This document shows, piece after piece, positions 32,940 through 41,264 of a DNA stretch of 64,000 bases. The stretch covers positions 56,168 to 120,167 of the forward strand of contig NZ_JAFFIX010000027.1 of NCBI RefSeq assembly GCF_016916835.1. The letters are read 5' to 3'. Position 1 is the first letter of the stretch. The number at the start of each line of letters is the position of its first letter. Origin of the DNA: Actinacidiphila bryophytorum (lineage in GTDB: Bacteria; Actinomycetota; Actinomycetes; Streptomycetales; Streptomycetaceae). The notes under the pieces were generated by a model, which saw nothing but the letters and a program-made list of their open reading frames with translations, ran no database searches and was not told where the DNA came from. Both the position numbers and the translations under genes were made by a program.

Positions 32940-33870
32940 CCGGCACGACCTCGACGCGCGGCAGCAGCTCCGCGTAGGCGGCCGGGTCGTACTCCCCGGC
33001 CGCCGGGGCCAGCACCGTCGCCGCCGACAGGGCGACCGCGCGGGCCAGCCGGGCCGGCCAGGGCAGGCCTTCGGCGAGCCCGGACAGCAGCCCGGCGACC
33101 GCGGAGTCGCCGGCGCCGGTCGGGTTGCCGCTCAGCGGCACCGGAGGGGCGGCCCGCCAGCCGCCGTCGTCCTCGGCCACCACCAGCATCCCCTCGGCGC
33201 CCAGCGACGCCGCCACCGCCCGCGCCCCCCGCCTGCGCGCGTCCCTCGCCGCCCCCACCGGCTCGGCGAAACCGGTCAGGCCGGCCAGCTCGTCGGCGTT
33301 CGGCTTGATCAGGTCCGGCCGTGCGGCCAGGCCGCGCCGCAGCGGCGGGCCGTCGGAGTCCAGCAGGACGTACACGCCGGCCGCGCGGGCCTCGCGTATC
33401 AGCTCCGCGTACGCCCCCACCGGGACGCCCGGCGGCAGGCTGCCGCACAACGCCACCGCGTCGGCGTCCCCCGCCGCCAGCAGCTCCCGGTAGACCCGCA
33501 GCAGCGCCCCCCACTCGGCGGGCGTGACGGTGGGACCCGGCTCGTTCAGCAGCGTCGCCCCACCGCTGCGGGACTCCACGATCCCGACGGTACGGCGGGT
33601 GTGCCCGGCGATCGGCACGAGCGCGTCCGCCAGGCGGGCCGCGTTCGGGTCCGCGGCCAGCCGCCGCCGCACCTCGCCGCCCGCGGGTCCCCCCGCGAAC
33701 CCCGTCACGGCCACGCGGTGCCCCAACGCCGCCAGCACGCGGGCGACGTTCAGCCCCTTCCCGCCCGCCCGCTCGACCACGTCCAGCACCCGGTGCGCAG
33801 CTCGCGGCCGCAGGGCCGGCACCCTGTACGTCAGGTCCAGCGCCGCATTGAGCGTGACAGTAATGATCAC
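32929..33870 (-). CDS. PfkB-family sugar kinase (1-phosphofructokinase/tagatose-6-phosphate kinase type)
   Basis: 313 aa from GTG 33870. Motifs: VTLNAALDLTYRVP at the start, AGGKGLNVARVLAALGH (first PfkB signature) and the catalytic GNPTGAGDSAVAGLL (second signature, Asp as base, ~res 255). Phosphorylates a sugar phosphate; fructose-1-phosphate and tagatose-6-phosphate are both possible. Its position before nagA suggests service in amino-sugar catabolism, but repeats separate the two genes. Confidence 0.88.
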   Translation of the reverse strand: MIITVTLNAALDLTYRVPALRPRAAHRVLDVVERAGGKGLNVARVLAALGHRVAVTGFAGGPAGGEVRRRLAADPNAARLADALVPIAGHTRRTVGIVESRSGGATLLNEPGPTVTPAEWGALLRVYRELLAAGDADAVALCGSLPPGVPVGAYAELIREARAAGVYVLLDSDGPPLRRGLAARPDLIKPNADELAGLTGFAEPVGAARDARRRGARAVAASLGAEGMLVVAEDDGGWRAAPPVPLSGNPTGAGDSAVAGLLSGLAEGLPWPARLARAVALSAATVLAPAAGEYDPAAYAELLPRVEVVPATW

Positions 33871-33939
33871 GCCCCCATCTTTCCCTCCCCCCACCCGGCC
33901 GACCCCGGGGGGCTCCCCGCGATGCCCGCTCCGCAGAGG

Positions 33940-34078
33940 GCACCCACAAGGGGCGCGGGGAACTGCGCGCCAAGCCCACCACGTACGCGCGGGTCGTCTC
34001 CGTCCGAAAGGGGCTGTTCGGTTCGCTCCGGACCACCGGCCGGTGGTGGGTTGCGCGCGCAGTTCCCCGCGCCCCTAA
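33940..34078. repeat. Intergenic repeat cluster 5
   Basis: One copy (33949-33977, GGGGCGCGGGGAACTGCGCG) and an opposite copy (34047-34077), enclosing a GGGGCTGTTCGGTTCG block and a CCACCGGCCGGTGG palindrome that recur in clusters 7 and 8 with changes. It occupies most of the gap between the PfkB start and the nagA stop. Confidence 0.75.
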
Positions 34079-34108
34079 AAACGCTCGCCCTCTGGGCGGA
34101 AGTGGGCG

Positions 34109-35269
34109 TCAGGGGTGCTTCAGCCAGGTGCCCTGACGCATGACGGCCGTGACGTCGTAGGACTCGTCCAGGACGACGAGGTCCGCGTCCATGCCCGGGG
34201 CGAGCGTGCCGACGCGGTCGGCGAGCCCGATCAACCGCGCGGGGTTCGTGGAAACCGCGCGGACCGTGTCGGGGAGTGACAGGCCGTCGAGGGTGACCGC
34301 GCGCTTGAAGGCGGTGTCCATCGTCAGGGTGGAGCCGGCGATGGAGCCGCCTTCGACGAGGCGGGCGACGCCTTCGAGGACCTCGACCTTGAGCGGGCCG
34401 AGGTCGTAGAGCCCGTCGCCGAACCCGGCGGCGTCCATCGCGTCGGTGATGAAGGCGACCCGGTCGGCCCCTGCCGTGCCGAAGGCGAGTTCGAGCACGG
34501 ACGGGTGCAGGTGGGTGCCGTCGTTGATGAGTTCGACGGTGATCCGCTCGTCCTCCAGGAGCGCCGCGATCGGCCCCGGCGCCCGGTGGGCGAGCGGCGG
34601 CATCGCGTTGAAGAGGTGGGTGGCGACGGTCGCCCCCGCCTCGATCGCCTCGACGGTCTGCTCGTACGTGGCGTCGGTGTGCCCGATCGCGGCGATGACG
34701 CCGAGTTCTGCGAGCAGCCGTACGGACTCGATGCCGCCGGGCAGTTCGGCCGCGAGGGTGACCATCTTCGCGGTGCCGCGCGCGGCCTCCACGAGCTTGC
34801 GCACGTCGGCGGGGTCGGGGTGGCGCAGCAGGCCCTCGTCGTGGGCGCCCTTGCGGCAGGGGGAGATGAAGGGCCCCTCGTAGTGGATGCCGGCGATCTC
34901 GCCCTGCTCCACGAGTTCCGAGAGCATCCCGGCCTGCCGGATCAGCGCGTCCATCGTCTCGGTGACGGTGGAGACGACCAGCGTGGTCGTACCGTGCTCG
35001 CGGTGGGTGCGCACCCCGGTGAGCACGTCCTCGGCGGTGCCGGAGGTGAAGGACGCGCCGCCGCCGCCGTGGTTGTGGATGTCCACGAAGCCGGGGACGA
35101 CGGTGTGGCCCGCGGACAGGTCGAGGACGACGTCGTCGGGCAGCGGCCCGGTGTCGGCCGCGATGCGCGTGCCCTCGACCGCGATCCGGCCGCCTTCCAC
35201 CACACCCGTGGGCAGGACCACACGGGCACCCGCCAGCACCGTGCGCTGCGTTGTCGTTACGGGGGCCAT
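34109..35269 (-). CDS. nagA: N-acetylglucosamine-6-phosphate deacetylase
   Basis: 386 aa from ATG 35269. Removes acetate from GlcNAc-6-phosphate. Amidohydrolase fold with VPGFVDIHNHGGGGASFTSG (~res 58-77), the substrate/metal segment HYEGPFISPCRKGAHDEGLL, AAIGHTDATYEQ and the catalytic Asp in FITDAMDAAGFGDG. Translationally coupled to the ROK kinase upstream (TGATG). DasR-type operators lie before the pair. Confidence 0.96.
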   Translation of the reverse strand: MAPVTTTQRTVLAGARVVLPTGVVEGGRIAVEGTRIAADTGPLPDDVVLDLSAGHTVVPGFVDIHNHGGGGASFTSGTAEDVLTGVRTHREHGTTTLVVSTVTETMDALIRQAGMLSELVEQGEIAGIHYEGPFISPCRKGAHDEGLLRHPDPADVRKLVEAARGTAKMVTLAAELPGGIESVRLLAELGVIAAIGHTDATYEQTVEAIEAGATVATHLFNAMPPLAHRAPGPIAALLEDERITVELINDGTHLHPSVLELAFGTAGADRVAFITDAMDAAGFGDGLYDLGPLKVEVLEGVARLVEGGSIAGSTLTMDTAFKRAVTLDGLSLPDTVRAVSTNPARLIGLADRVGTLAPGMDADLVVLDESYDVTAVMRQGTWLKHP

Positions 35270-36201
35270 CAGGCGGTTACCTCCACGGAGAGTAGATCCC
35301 AGGCGAGCAGGCCGGCGCCCAGGCATCCAGCGGTGTCCCCGAGGGCGGCGGGGACGATGAGGGGGAGCTTCTGGAAGGTGGTGCGCTCCTCGACGGCCGC
35401 CCGCAGCGGGCCGAAGAGGGTGTCGCCGGCTTCGGCGAGGCCGCCGCCGATGATGATGACCCGCGGGTCGATCAGGGTGAGCCCGGTGACCAGGCCGGCG
35501 GCCAGCGCGTCGACGGCGTCCCGCCAGACCTCGGTGGCGCGCGGGTCGCCGGCTTCGACGGCGCGTGCGCAGTCGGCGGCGTCGGCTTCGGGGTCGCCGC
35601 TGGCGGCGGCCCAGGCGCGGGAGACGGCGCCGGCGGAGGCGAGGATCTCCATGCAGCCGTACTGCCCGCAGGTGCACTCGGGTCCGCCGGGGCGTACGAC
35701 GCAGTGGCCGAGTTCGCCGGCGAAGCCGTGGGCGCCGGCCTCGATGCGCCCGTCGATGCCGATGGCGCCGGCGATGCCGGTGCCCAGGGCGAGGAAGAGG
35801 AAGCGGTCGGTGCCGCGGCCCGCGCCGATGCGGCCTTCTGCGAGGCCGCCGCTGCGTACGTCGTGGCCGAGGGCGACGGGTACGCCGTCGAGCCGTTCCG
35901 ACAGCAGCGCCCGCAGGGGCACGTCCTTCCAGCCGAGGTTGGAGGAGTACGCGGCGATGCCGTTGACGTCGTCCACGATGCCGGGCACGGCGACGCCCGC
36001 GGCGGCGGCTCCTTCGCCGTACGCGCGGGCACCGTGGGCGCGCAGGTCCGCGGCGAAGTCCAGGATCGCGGTCACGACGGCGTCGGGGCCGTGCTCCCTG
36101 CCGGTGGGCCTGCGGTCCTCGTGCAGCAGGGTGCCGTCGGCTGCTACCAGCGCGGCCTTCATCCCGGTGCCACCCACATCAAGGGCGATGACATGTCTCA
36201 C
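35269..36201 (-). CDS. nagK: ROK-family sugar kinase (N-acetylglucosamine kinase-like, NagK)
   Basis: 310 aa. ATP site ALDVGGTGMKAALV at the start, catalytic region GHDVRSGGLAEGRIGAGRG, and the ROK zinc motif CTCGQYGCMEILAS (~res 170-183, CxCGxxGCxE). Likely phosphorylates free GlcNAc, giving the NagA substrate; glucose or another hexose cannot be excluded. The kinase-deacetylase order and the DasR-like site 28 bases upstream agree with the nagKA operon of Streptomyces. Confidence 0.88.
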   Translation of the reverse strand: MRHVIALDVGGTGMKAALVAADGTLLHEDRRPTGREHGPDAVVTAILDFAADLRAHGARAYGEGAAAAGVAVPGIVDDVNGIAAYSSNLGWKDVPLRALLSERLDGVPVALGHDVRSGGLAEGRIGAGRGTDRFLFLALGTGIAGAIGIDGRIEAGAHGFAGELGHCVVRPGGPECTCGQYGCMEILASAGAVSRAWAAASGDPEADAADCARAVEAGDPRATEVWRDAVDALAAGLVTGLTLIDPRVIIIGGGLAEAGDTLFGPLRAAVEERTTFQKLPLIVPAALGDTAGCLGAGLLAWDLLSVEVTA

Positions 36202-36228
36202 GGGGACAGTCTCGCGGGTAACCCCTGT

Positions 36229-36244
36229 AAAGGTCTAGTCCACT
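36229..36244. promoter_or_regulatory. DasR-responsive element candidate 1
   Basis: AAAGGTCTAGTCCACT matches the DasR (GntR family) consensus ACTGGTCTAGACCACT at 13 of 16 positions, including the GGTCTAG core. It lies 28 bases upstream of the ROK kinase start, in the divergent region with the sugar-binding protein gene. Glucosamine-6-phosphate would relieve DasR repression in known Streptomyces. Confidence 0.72.
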
Positions 36245-36299
36245 CGTCGAGGAAGATCCGTGGCGTCATACCGCGACCCGCTGAATGACGGATTCCGGC

Positions 36300-36315
36300 G
36301 GTGGTGTAGACCTTG
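36300..36315. promoter_or_regulatory. DasR-responsive element candidate 2 (weaker)
   Basis: GGTGGTGTAGACCTTG keeps TGGT and TAGACC of the DasR consensus (10 of 16). It lies 67 bases before the binding-protein ATG and 55 bases from site 1, so it may govern the rightward gene. Confidence 0.45.
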
Positions 36316-36381
36316 GGTGAACCTGTGGGGAAGACTCTGCGCTTCCGCGGACCCTCCATCCTCGAAAGCGGTAACCGGAGC

Positions 36382-37656
36382 ATGAGCGTGCAGCGACGAA
36401 GACTTGTCAGCCTTGTGGCGTCCGGACTCGGCACCGTACTCGCCGCGACCGGCCTCAGCGCCTGCAGCGGCAGCTCGGACAAGGACGTCACCTTGCGCCT
36501 GGTCGCCGCCGACTACGGCGACCCCAAGACGCACAACAGCTCGACGGAGTACTGGAACGCCCTCGTCAAGTCCTTCGAGCAGAAGAACCCGCACATCAAG
36601 GTCGACGTGCAGGTCGTCGACTGGGACCACGTCGACGCCAAGGTCGCGGCCATGGCCAAGGCCGGCCAGGCCCCCGACATCGCGCAGATCGGCTCCTACG
36701 CCGACTACGCGTCCAAGGGCATGCTCTACGCGGCCGACGACCTCTTCCCGATCAGCATGCAGGCCGACTTCATCCCCTCGCTGGTCAAGGCCGGCTCGGT
36801 CCGCCGGGTGCAGTACGGCCTGCCGTGGGCGTCCAGTTCGCGGCTGTTCTTCTACAACAAGGCCCTGTTCAAGCAGGCCGGCATCAAGAAGGCGCCGGCG
36901 ACCTGGGCGGACGTCGCACGCGACGCGGGCAGGCTCAAGGACCACGGCGTCAAGGTGCCCTACGGGCTGCCGCTGGGCACGGAGGAGGCGCAGGCCGAGT
37001 CCCTGATGTGGATGCTCGGCGCCTCCGGCGGCTACACCGACACCGTCGGCGGCTACACCTTCGACTCCGTCGAGAACGTCGCCGCCTTCACCTGGGTCAA
37101 GGACAACCTCGTCGCGAAGGGCCTCACCGGCCCCGGCGACCCCGCCAAGACCAACCGCCGCACCGTCTTCTCCGACTTCCTGTCCGGCGACGCCGCCATG
37201 ATCAACGGCCACCCGACGCTGCTCGCCCAGGCCAAGGCCGCGCACATCGACGTCGGTGTCGCCGCGCTGCCCGGCGAGCGCGGCCCGCTGTCCGACACGC
37301 TGGGTGTGGCCGACTGGATGATGGCGTTCAAGCAGAAGGACGACCACCTCAAGGCGGACAGCGCCTTCCTGCAGTACGTCTACAGCCCGGAGAACTCGCT
37401 GAAGTTCCTGGAGCAGTACGGCCTGCTGCCGGTGACCACCAGCGCCTCGCAGGCGATGGAGCACAACCCCAAGGACGCGGACCTGCTGCAGTTCCTCGAC
37501 CGGCTGCCCGACGCGGTCTTCTACCCCGTCGACAAGACCTCCTGGGGGCCGGTCAGCGACCAGGTCAAGAAGACGATCGGCTCCGCCGTGGACGGCGACC
37601 CCAAGCAGGTGCTCGGCGTCCTGCAGCGGTTCGCCACCGCGCAGGGCGGGAAATAG
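36382..37656 (+). CDS. Solitary sugar ABC transporter substrate-binding lipoprotein
   Basis: 424 aa from ATG 36382 (MSVQRRRLVSLVASGLG). Signal peptide with lipobox LSAC (Cys ~res 30), then a family-1 extracellular solute-binding fold: YWNALVKSFEQKNPHIKVDVQ, APDIAQIGSYADYASKGMLY, VQYGLPWASSSRLFFYNKALF, AMINGHPTLLAQAK. No permease genes follow, so it must share membrane partners elsewhere, or act as a receptor. DasR-like sites upstream suggest an amino sugar or chito-oligosaccharide ligand (inference). Confidence 0.9.
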   Translation: MSVQRRRLVSLVASGLGTVLAATGLSACSGSSDKDVTLRLVAADYGDPKTHNSSTEYWNALVKSFEQKNPHIKVDVQVVDWDHVDAKVAAMAKAGQAPDIAQIGSYADYASKGMLYAADDLFPISMQADFIPSLVKAGSVRRVQYGLPWASSSRLFFYNKALFKQAGIKKAPATWADVARDAGRLKDHGVKVPYGLPLGTEEAQAESLMWMLGASGGYTDTVGGYTFDSVENVAAFTWVKDNLVAKGLTGPGDPAKTNRRTVFSDFLSGDAAMINGHPTLLAQAKAAHIDVGVAALPGERGPLSDTLGVADWMMAFKQKDDHLKADSAFLQYVYSPENSLKFLEQYGLLPVTTSASQAMEHNPKDADLLQFLDRLPDAVFYPVDKTSWGPVSDQVKKTIGSAVDGDPKQVLGVLQRFATAQGGK

Positions 37657-37663
37657 GCCCTTC

Positions 37664-37897
37664 GTGAGCCAAGAGGAGCTGTCCGCGCGGGACATCGAGG
37701 TCCTGGACTTCGCGTCCAGGACCTGGTCGGGCCCGGGCGCCCGCGACCGCGCGATACGCGAACGCCTCGGCATCTCCCCGACCGCCTACCTCCAGCTCCT
37801 CAACGCCCTCCTCGACGACCCCCGCGCCCTGGCCCACGCCCCGGTCACGGTCAACCGCCTCCGCACCACCCGCGCCGAGCGCCGCCGCGAGCGCTGA
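37664..37897 (+). CDS. DUF3263 small helical protein
   Basis: 77 aa, GTG start 7 bases after the binding-protein stop, so probably the same message. Highly basic C-terminal half (VNRLRTTRAERRRER) and a helix-turn-helix-like middle (RERLGISPTAYLQLLNALLDD). DUF3263 proteins are widespread in actinobacteria and resemble small DNA-binding proteins; no role is established. Confidence 0.88.
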   Translation: MSQEELSARDIEVLDFASRTWSGPGARDRAIRERLGISPTAYLQLLNALLDDPRALAHAPVTVNRLRTTRAERRRER

Positions 37898-37925
37898 GGT
37901 TTCCTTCGACCTTCCCGCCGTCGTG

Positions 37926-38092
37926 GCTGGTCGCGCAGTTCCCCGCGCCCCTTCAAAAACGCTCACCCTCCGGGAAGAGGGCAAGCCAAAAGGGGCGCGG
38001 GGAACTGCGCGCCCAATCACCCACGCACCGAAAGGTGCAAGCCCACAGCAGTGGCACCCACCTGGGGGCGCGGGGAACTGCGCGACAAGCCC
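37926..38092. repeat. Intergenic repeat cluster 6
   Basis: Three copies between DUF3263 and otsB: 37926-37952 (GCGCAGTTCCCCGCGCCCCT), inverted 37991-38016, and inverted 38064-38091. The first two can form a long hairpin following the DUF3263 stop. Confidence 0.75.
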
Positions 38093-38158
38093 ACCACTGG
38101 GAGAAGGTCCCGCGACGACAGCCGCACCCCCCGTGGGGGGGACCGGTAAGGTCAAGGC

Positions 38159-39019
38159 ATGGCTTCCGCGGAGATCCCGACCCCCACCACTCCCGAAGGA
38201 AAAGAAGGCCTGGCAGCACTGCTGTCGCACCCGCAGCGCGCGGTCGTCGCGCTGGACTTCGACGGCACACTGGCCCCGATCGTCCCCGACCCCGAGCAGG
38301 CCCGCGCCCACCCGGGCGCGGTCCCGGCGCTGGCACGCCTGGCGCCCCACCTCGCGGCGGTGGCCGTGGTCACCGGCCGCCCGGCCGGGGTCGCGGTCCG
38401 CTACGGCGGCTTCGCCGGGGTCCCGGCCCTGGACCACCTGGTGGTGCTCGGCCACTACGGCGCCGAGCGCTGGGACGCGCACACCGCCGAGGTGCACAAC
38501 GCGGGGGCGCACCCCGGCGTCACCGCGGTCCGCGCGGAACTGCCCGGCTTCCTCGACCGCAACGGCGCCTGGCAGGGCACCTGGATCGAGGACAAGGCCG
38601 GCCGGGCGGTCGCCGTCCACACCCGGCGTACGGAGGACCCGGACGCCGCCTTCGAGGCGTTGCGCGCCCCGCTGTCCCAACTGGCCGCGGACCACGGCCT
38701 GGTGGTCGAGCCGGGGCGCTACGTCCTGGAGCTGCGCCCGCCGGGCGTGGACAAGGGCGTGGCCTTGGCGGCGTACTTGCGCGAGGTGGACGCGGGCTGC
38801 GTCCTCTACGGCGGTGACGACCTCGGCGACCTCGCCGCCTATGCCGCGGTGCACGAACTGCGCCAACAGGGCCTGCCCGGGGTGCTGGTGGCCAGTGCGG
38901 GCGGCGCCGACTCGCCCAAGGAGCTGACCTCGCAGGCCGACCTGGTCGTCCCCGGCCCGGCCGGAGTCGTCGCGTTGCTCGACGCCATCGCCGACGCGAT
39001 CACGCCTCCAGCGCGCTGA
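38159..39019 (+). CDS. otsB: Trehalose-6-phosphate phosphatase
   Basis: 286 aa from ATG 38159. HAD-superfamily fold with the nucleophile motif ALDFDGTLAPIVPDP (~res 31-45), VVTGRPAG motif II and GGDDLGDLAAYAAVHE motif IV. Dephosphorylates trehalose-6-phosphate. It converges on otsA and the two coding regions overlap by 20 bases, so the antisense 3' ends could pair. Confidence 0.95.
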   Translation: MASAEIPTPTTPEGKEGLAALLSHPQRAVVALDFDGTLAPIVPDPEQARAHPGAVPALARLAPHLAAVAVVTGRPAGVAVRYGGFAGVPALDHLVVLGHYGAERWDAHTAEVHNAGAHPGVTAVRAELPGFLDRNGAWQGTWIEDKAGRAVAVHTRRTEDPDAAFEALRAPLSQLAADHGLVVEPGRYVLELRPPGVDKGVALAAYLREVDAGCVLYGGDDLGDLAAYAAVHELRQQGLPGVLVASAGGADSPKELTSQADLVVPGPAGVVALLDAIADAITPPAR

Positions 39020-40424
39020 CCTGGTCCAGGAACCACTGCGTCGGCGGCAGTGCGGTCGCCGCCGCCGCGAGGCGCTTGGTGCGGTCGGCGCGCTCGGCGT
39101 CGGGGAGGGTCAGGGCGTCGTTCAGCGCCTGGGCGGTGGCGCTGACGTCGTAGGGGTTGACGACGATCGCGTCGCCGCCCAGCTCCTCGTACGCGCCCGC
39201 CTCGCGGGACAGCACCAGGGCGACGCCGTTGTCCGACACCACCGGCATCTCCTTGGCGACCAGGTTCATGCCGTCCCTGATCGGGTTGACCAGCGCCACG
39301 TCCGCGAGGCGGTACGCCGCCAGCGAGCGCGGGAAGTCGTCGTCGACCTTGAGCAGCACCGGCTGCCAGTCGGCGGTGCCGAACTCCTCGTTGATCTCGG
39401 CGGCGACCCGGCCGACCTCCTCGGTGTACTCGCGGTACACCGCCAGGTCCTGGCGCGAGGGGTAGGCGAAGGCCACGTGCACCACCCGGCTGCGCCAGCC
39501 GGGGCGGTCCGTCAGCAGCCTGCGGTACGCGTACAGGCCGCGCACGATGTTCTTCGACAGCTCGGTGCGGTCCACCCGGACGACGAGCTTGCGCCCCGGG
39601 CCTGCCTCGGCCCGCAGCGCGGCCATCCGCTCGGCCACGTCGTCGCGGGCGGCGCGCTCGCGCAGGAAGTCGGCGTCCGCGCCCAGGCCGTGCACGCCGA
39701 GCCGGGTCGTACGCCCGCGGTGCGTCACCTCGCGGCCGTCCGCGGAGACCTCCGCGCCCAGGACGTCGGCGCAGCACGCGGCGAAGGCGTCCGCCCAGCG
39801 GCGGGTCAGGAAGGCGGCGCGGTCCGAGCCGAGGATGCCGTCGAGGACGGCCGCCGCGATGTCGTCGGGCAGCAGCCGGAAGTAGTCCGGCGGTGCCCAC
39901 GGGGTGTGCGAGAAGTGCCCGATGCGCAGGTCGGGGCGCCGCGCCCGGAGCAGCGCCGGGACCAGGGCCAGGTGGTAGTCCTGCACCAGGACGGACGCCT
40001 GCGGTGCGGCCTCCTCGGCCAGGGCGTCGGCGAAGGCGGCGTTGTACGTCTCGTAGGCCGCCCACTGGTGGCGGAAGTCCTCGTCGAAGGCGGGTTCGAG
40101 GGGGGTCTGGTAGAGCATGTGGTGCACGAACCAGAGCACCGAGTTGGCGATGTCGTTGTAGGCCGCGTGGAAGACGGCCGGCTCGACGGAGATCATCCGC
40201 GAGCCGGGTTCCGCGGTGCCGCGGCGCACCGCCTCCCGGTCGCCGTCGGTGAGGGCGGCGCACACCCACAGCGACTCACCCGCGGAGTCGATCGCGCTCA
40301 GCCCGGACACGACACCGCCGCCGCCGCGTCTGCTGCGCAGCTCACCGTCGTCCCCGACGCTGTAGGCCACCGGGCCGCGGTTGGACGCGACCAGAATCCG
40401 GGCAGCACGCGACGATCCGTCCAT
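39000..40424 (-). CDS. otsA: Trehalose-6-phosphate synthase
   Basis: 474 aa from ATG 40424; an upstream in-frame ATG adds 20 basic residues without support. GT20 retaining glycosyltransferase making trehalose-6-phosphate from UDP- or GDP-glucose and glucose-6-phosphate. Visible: ILVASNRGPVAYSV, RRGGGGVVSGL, VLVQDYHLALVPALLR, IGHFSHTPWAPPDYFRLLP, VRVDRTELSKNIVRGLYAY and NPIRDGMNLVAKEMPVV. Works with OtsB encoded opposite. Confidence 0.95.
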   Translation of the reverse strand: MDGSSRAARILVASNRGPVAYSVGDDGELRSRRGGGGVVSGLSAIDSAGESLWVCAALTDGDREAVRRGTAEPGSRMISVEPAVFHAAYNDIANSVLWFVHHMLYQTPLEPAFDEDFRHQWAAYETYNAAFADALAEEAAPQASVLVQDYHLALVPALLRARRPDLRIGHFSHTPWAPPDYFRLLPDDIAAAVLDGILGSDRAAFLTRRWADAFAACCADVLGAEVSADGREVTHRGRTTRLGVHGLGADADFLRERAARDDVAERMAALRAEAGPGRKLVVRVDRTELSKNIVRGLYAYRRLLTDRPGWRSRVVHVAFAYPSRQDLAVYREYTEEVGRVAAEINEEFGTADWQPVLLKVDDDFPRSLAAYRLADVALVNPIRDGMNLVAKEMPVVSDNGVALVLSREAGAYEELGGDAIVVNPYDVSATAQALNDALTLPDAERADRTKRLAAAATALPPTQWFLDQVSALEA

Positions 40425-40489
40425 GCGCCGAGCCTTGCCACGTAGTGCCCGCCTCAAACCTCCCGGGCCACCCCGCCCCCGCATGCCCC

Positions 40490-41032
40490 TTCCGTAATCC
40501 GCCAGCCCCTCCGGGGCGCGGGTGTGCGTTGCCCTTGCGCAGGGCGGCGAGCCTTTTCAGGCCGCGACGTCCCGGGCGGTCCCCTTCCGCAGGGGGTGCT
40601 TCTTGCCGGCCGCGCGGCCTGAGCTGGGTGCCCATGCGTAGGGCGGTGCTTTTCAGGGGCGCGGGGAACTGCGCGCCAAGCCCCCACCGGGCGCGCGGGT
40701 CGTCACCGCCCCGAAGGGGCTGTTCCTGTCGGAGCCGGACCACCGGCCGGTGAGCGAAGCGAGTGGGGGCACCTCCAGGCGAAGCGCTGGGGGAGGGCTG
40801 CGCGCGCGGTTCCCCGCGCCGCTGAAAACGGTCACCCTCTGTCGCAGAGGGCAAGCCATCAGGGGCGCGGGGAACTGCGCGCCAAGCCCCCACCGGGCGC
40901 GCGGGTCGTCACCGCCCCGAAGGGGCTGTTCCTGTCGGAGCCGGACCACCGGCCGCGAGCGAAGCGAGATGGGGGCACCCCCAGGCAAAGCCCTGGGGGA
41001 GGCTGCGCGCGCGGTTCCCCGCGCCGCTGGAG
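40490..41032. repeat. Intergenic repeat cluster 7 with ~206-bp tandem duplication
   Basis: The 836-base gap between otsA and the glycosyltransferase has no credible gene. After degenerate copies (40490-40650), a block beginning AGGGGCGCGGGGAACTGCGC at 40655 and running to ~40828 is repeated from 40861 to ~41030 with few changes, a period of 206. Each block carries an outward copy, a GGGCGCGCGGGTCGTCACCG segment, a GAAGCGAG-type hairpin and an inverted copy ending GCGGTTCCCCGCGCCGCTG. Confidence 0.75.
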
Positions 41033-41083
41033 AGCACCGCCGACCGCAGCGGCACCCCCTGGCGGGAACCCGCCCCGGAGGGG

Positions 41084-41264
41084 CTAGGCCGTGTTTTGGA
41101 AGTCCCGCCTGCCCCGCGACGCCTGGCACGCACGCTCGCTGCGTTGTCGGAGTCGTCCGAGCAGGCCCACTACGAGGACGACCCTCCGCTTTGCGATCGC
41201 ACGCACCAGACGCCGCGGGGCCCGCCCTGTGGGCGGACGGCGCTACTTCCAAAACACGGCCTAG
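41084..41264 (+). mobile_element. MITE-like element, copy B (181 bp)
   Basis: Perfect 20-bp terminal inverted repeats, CTAGGCCGTGTTTTGGAAGT at the left and its complement at the right (41245-41264). Interior matches copy A. The right-end CTAG supplies the stop codon (complement TAG at 41261-41263) of the leftward glycosyltransferase gene. No transposase inside; mobilisation would need one in trans. Confidence 0.85.
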
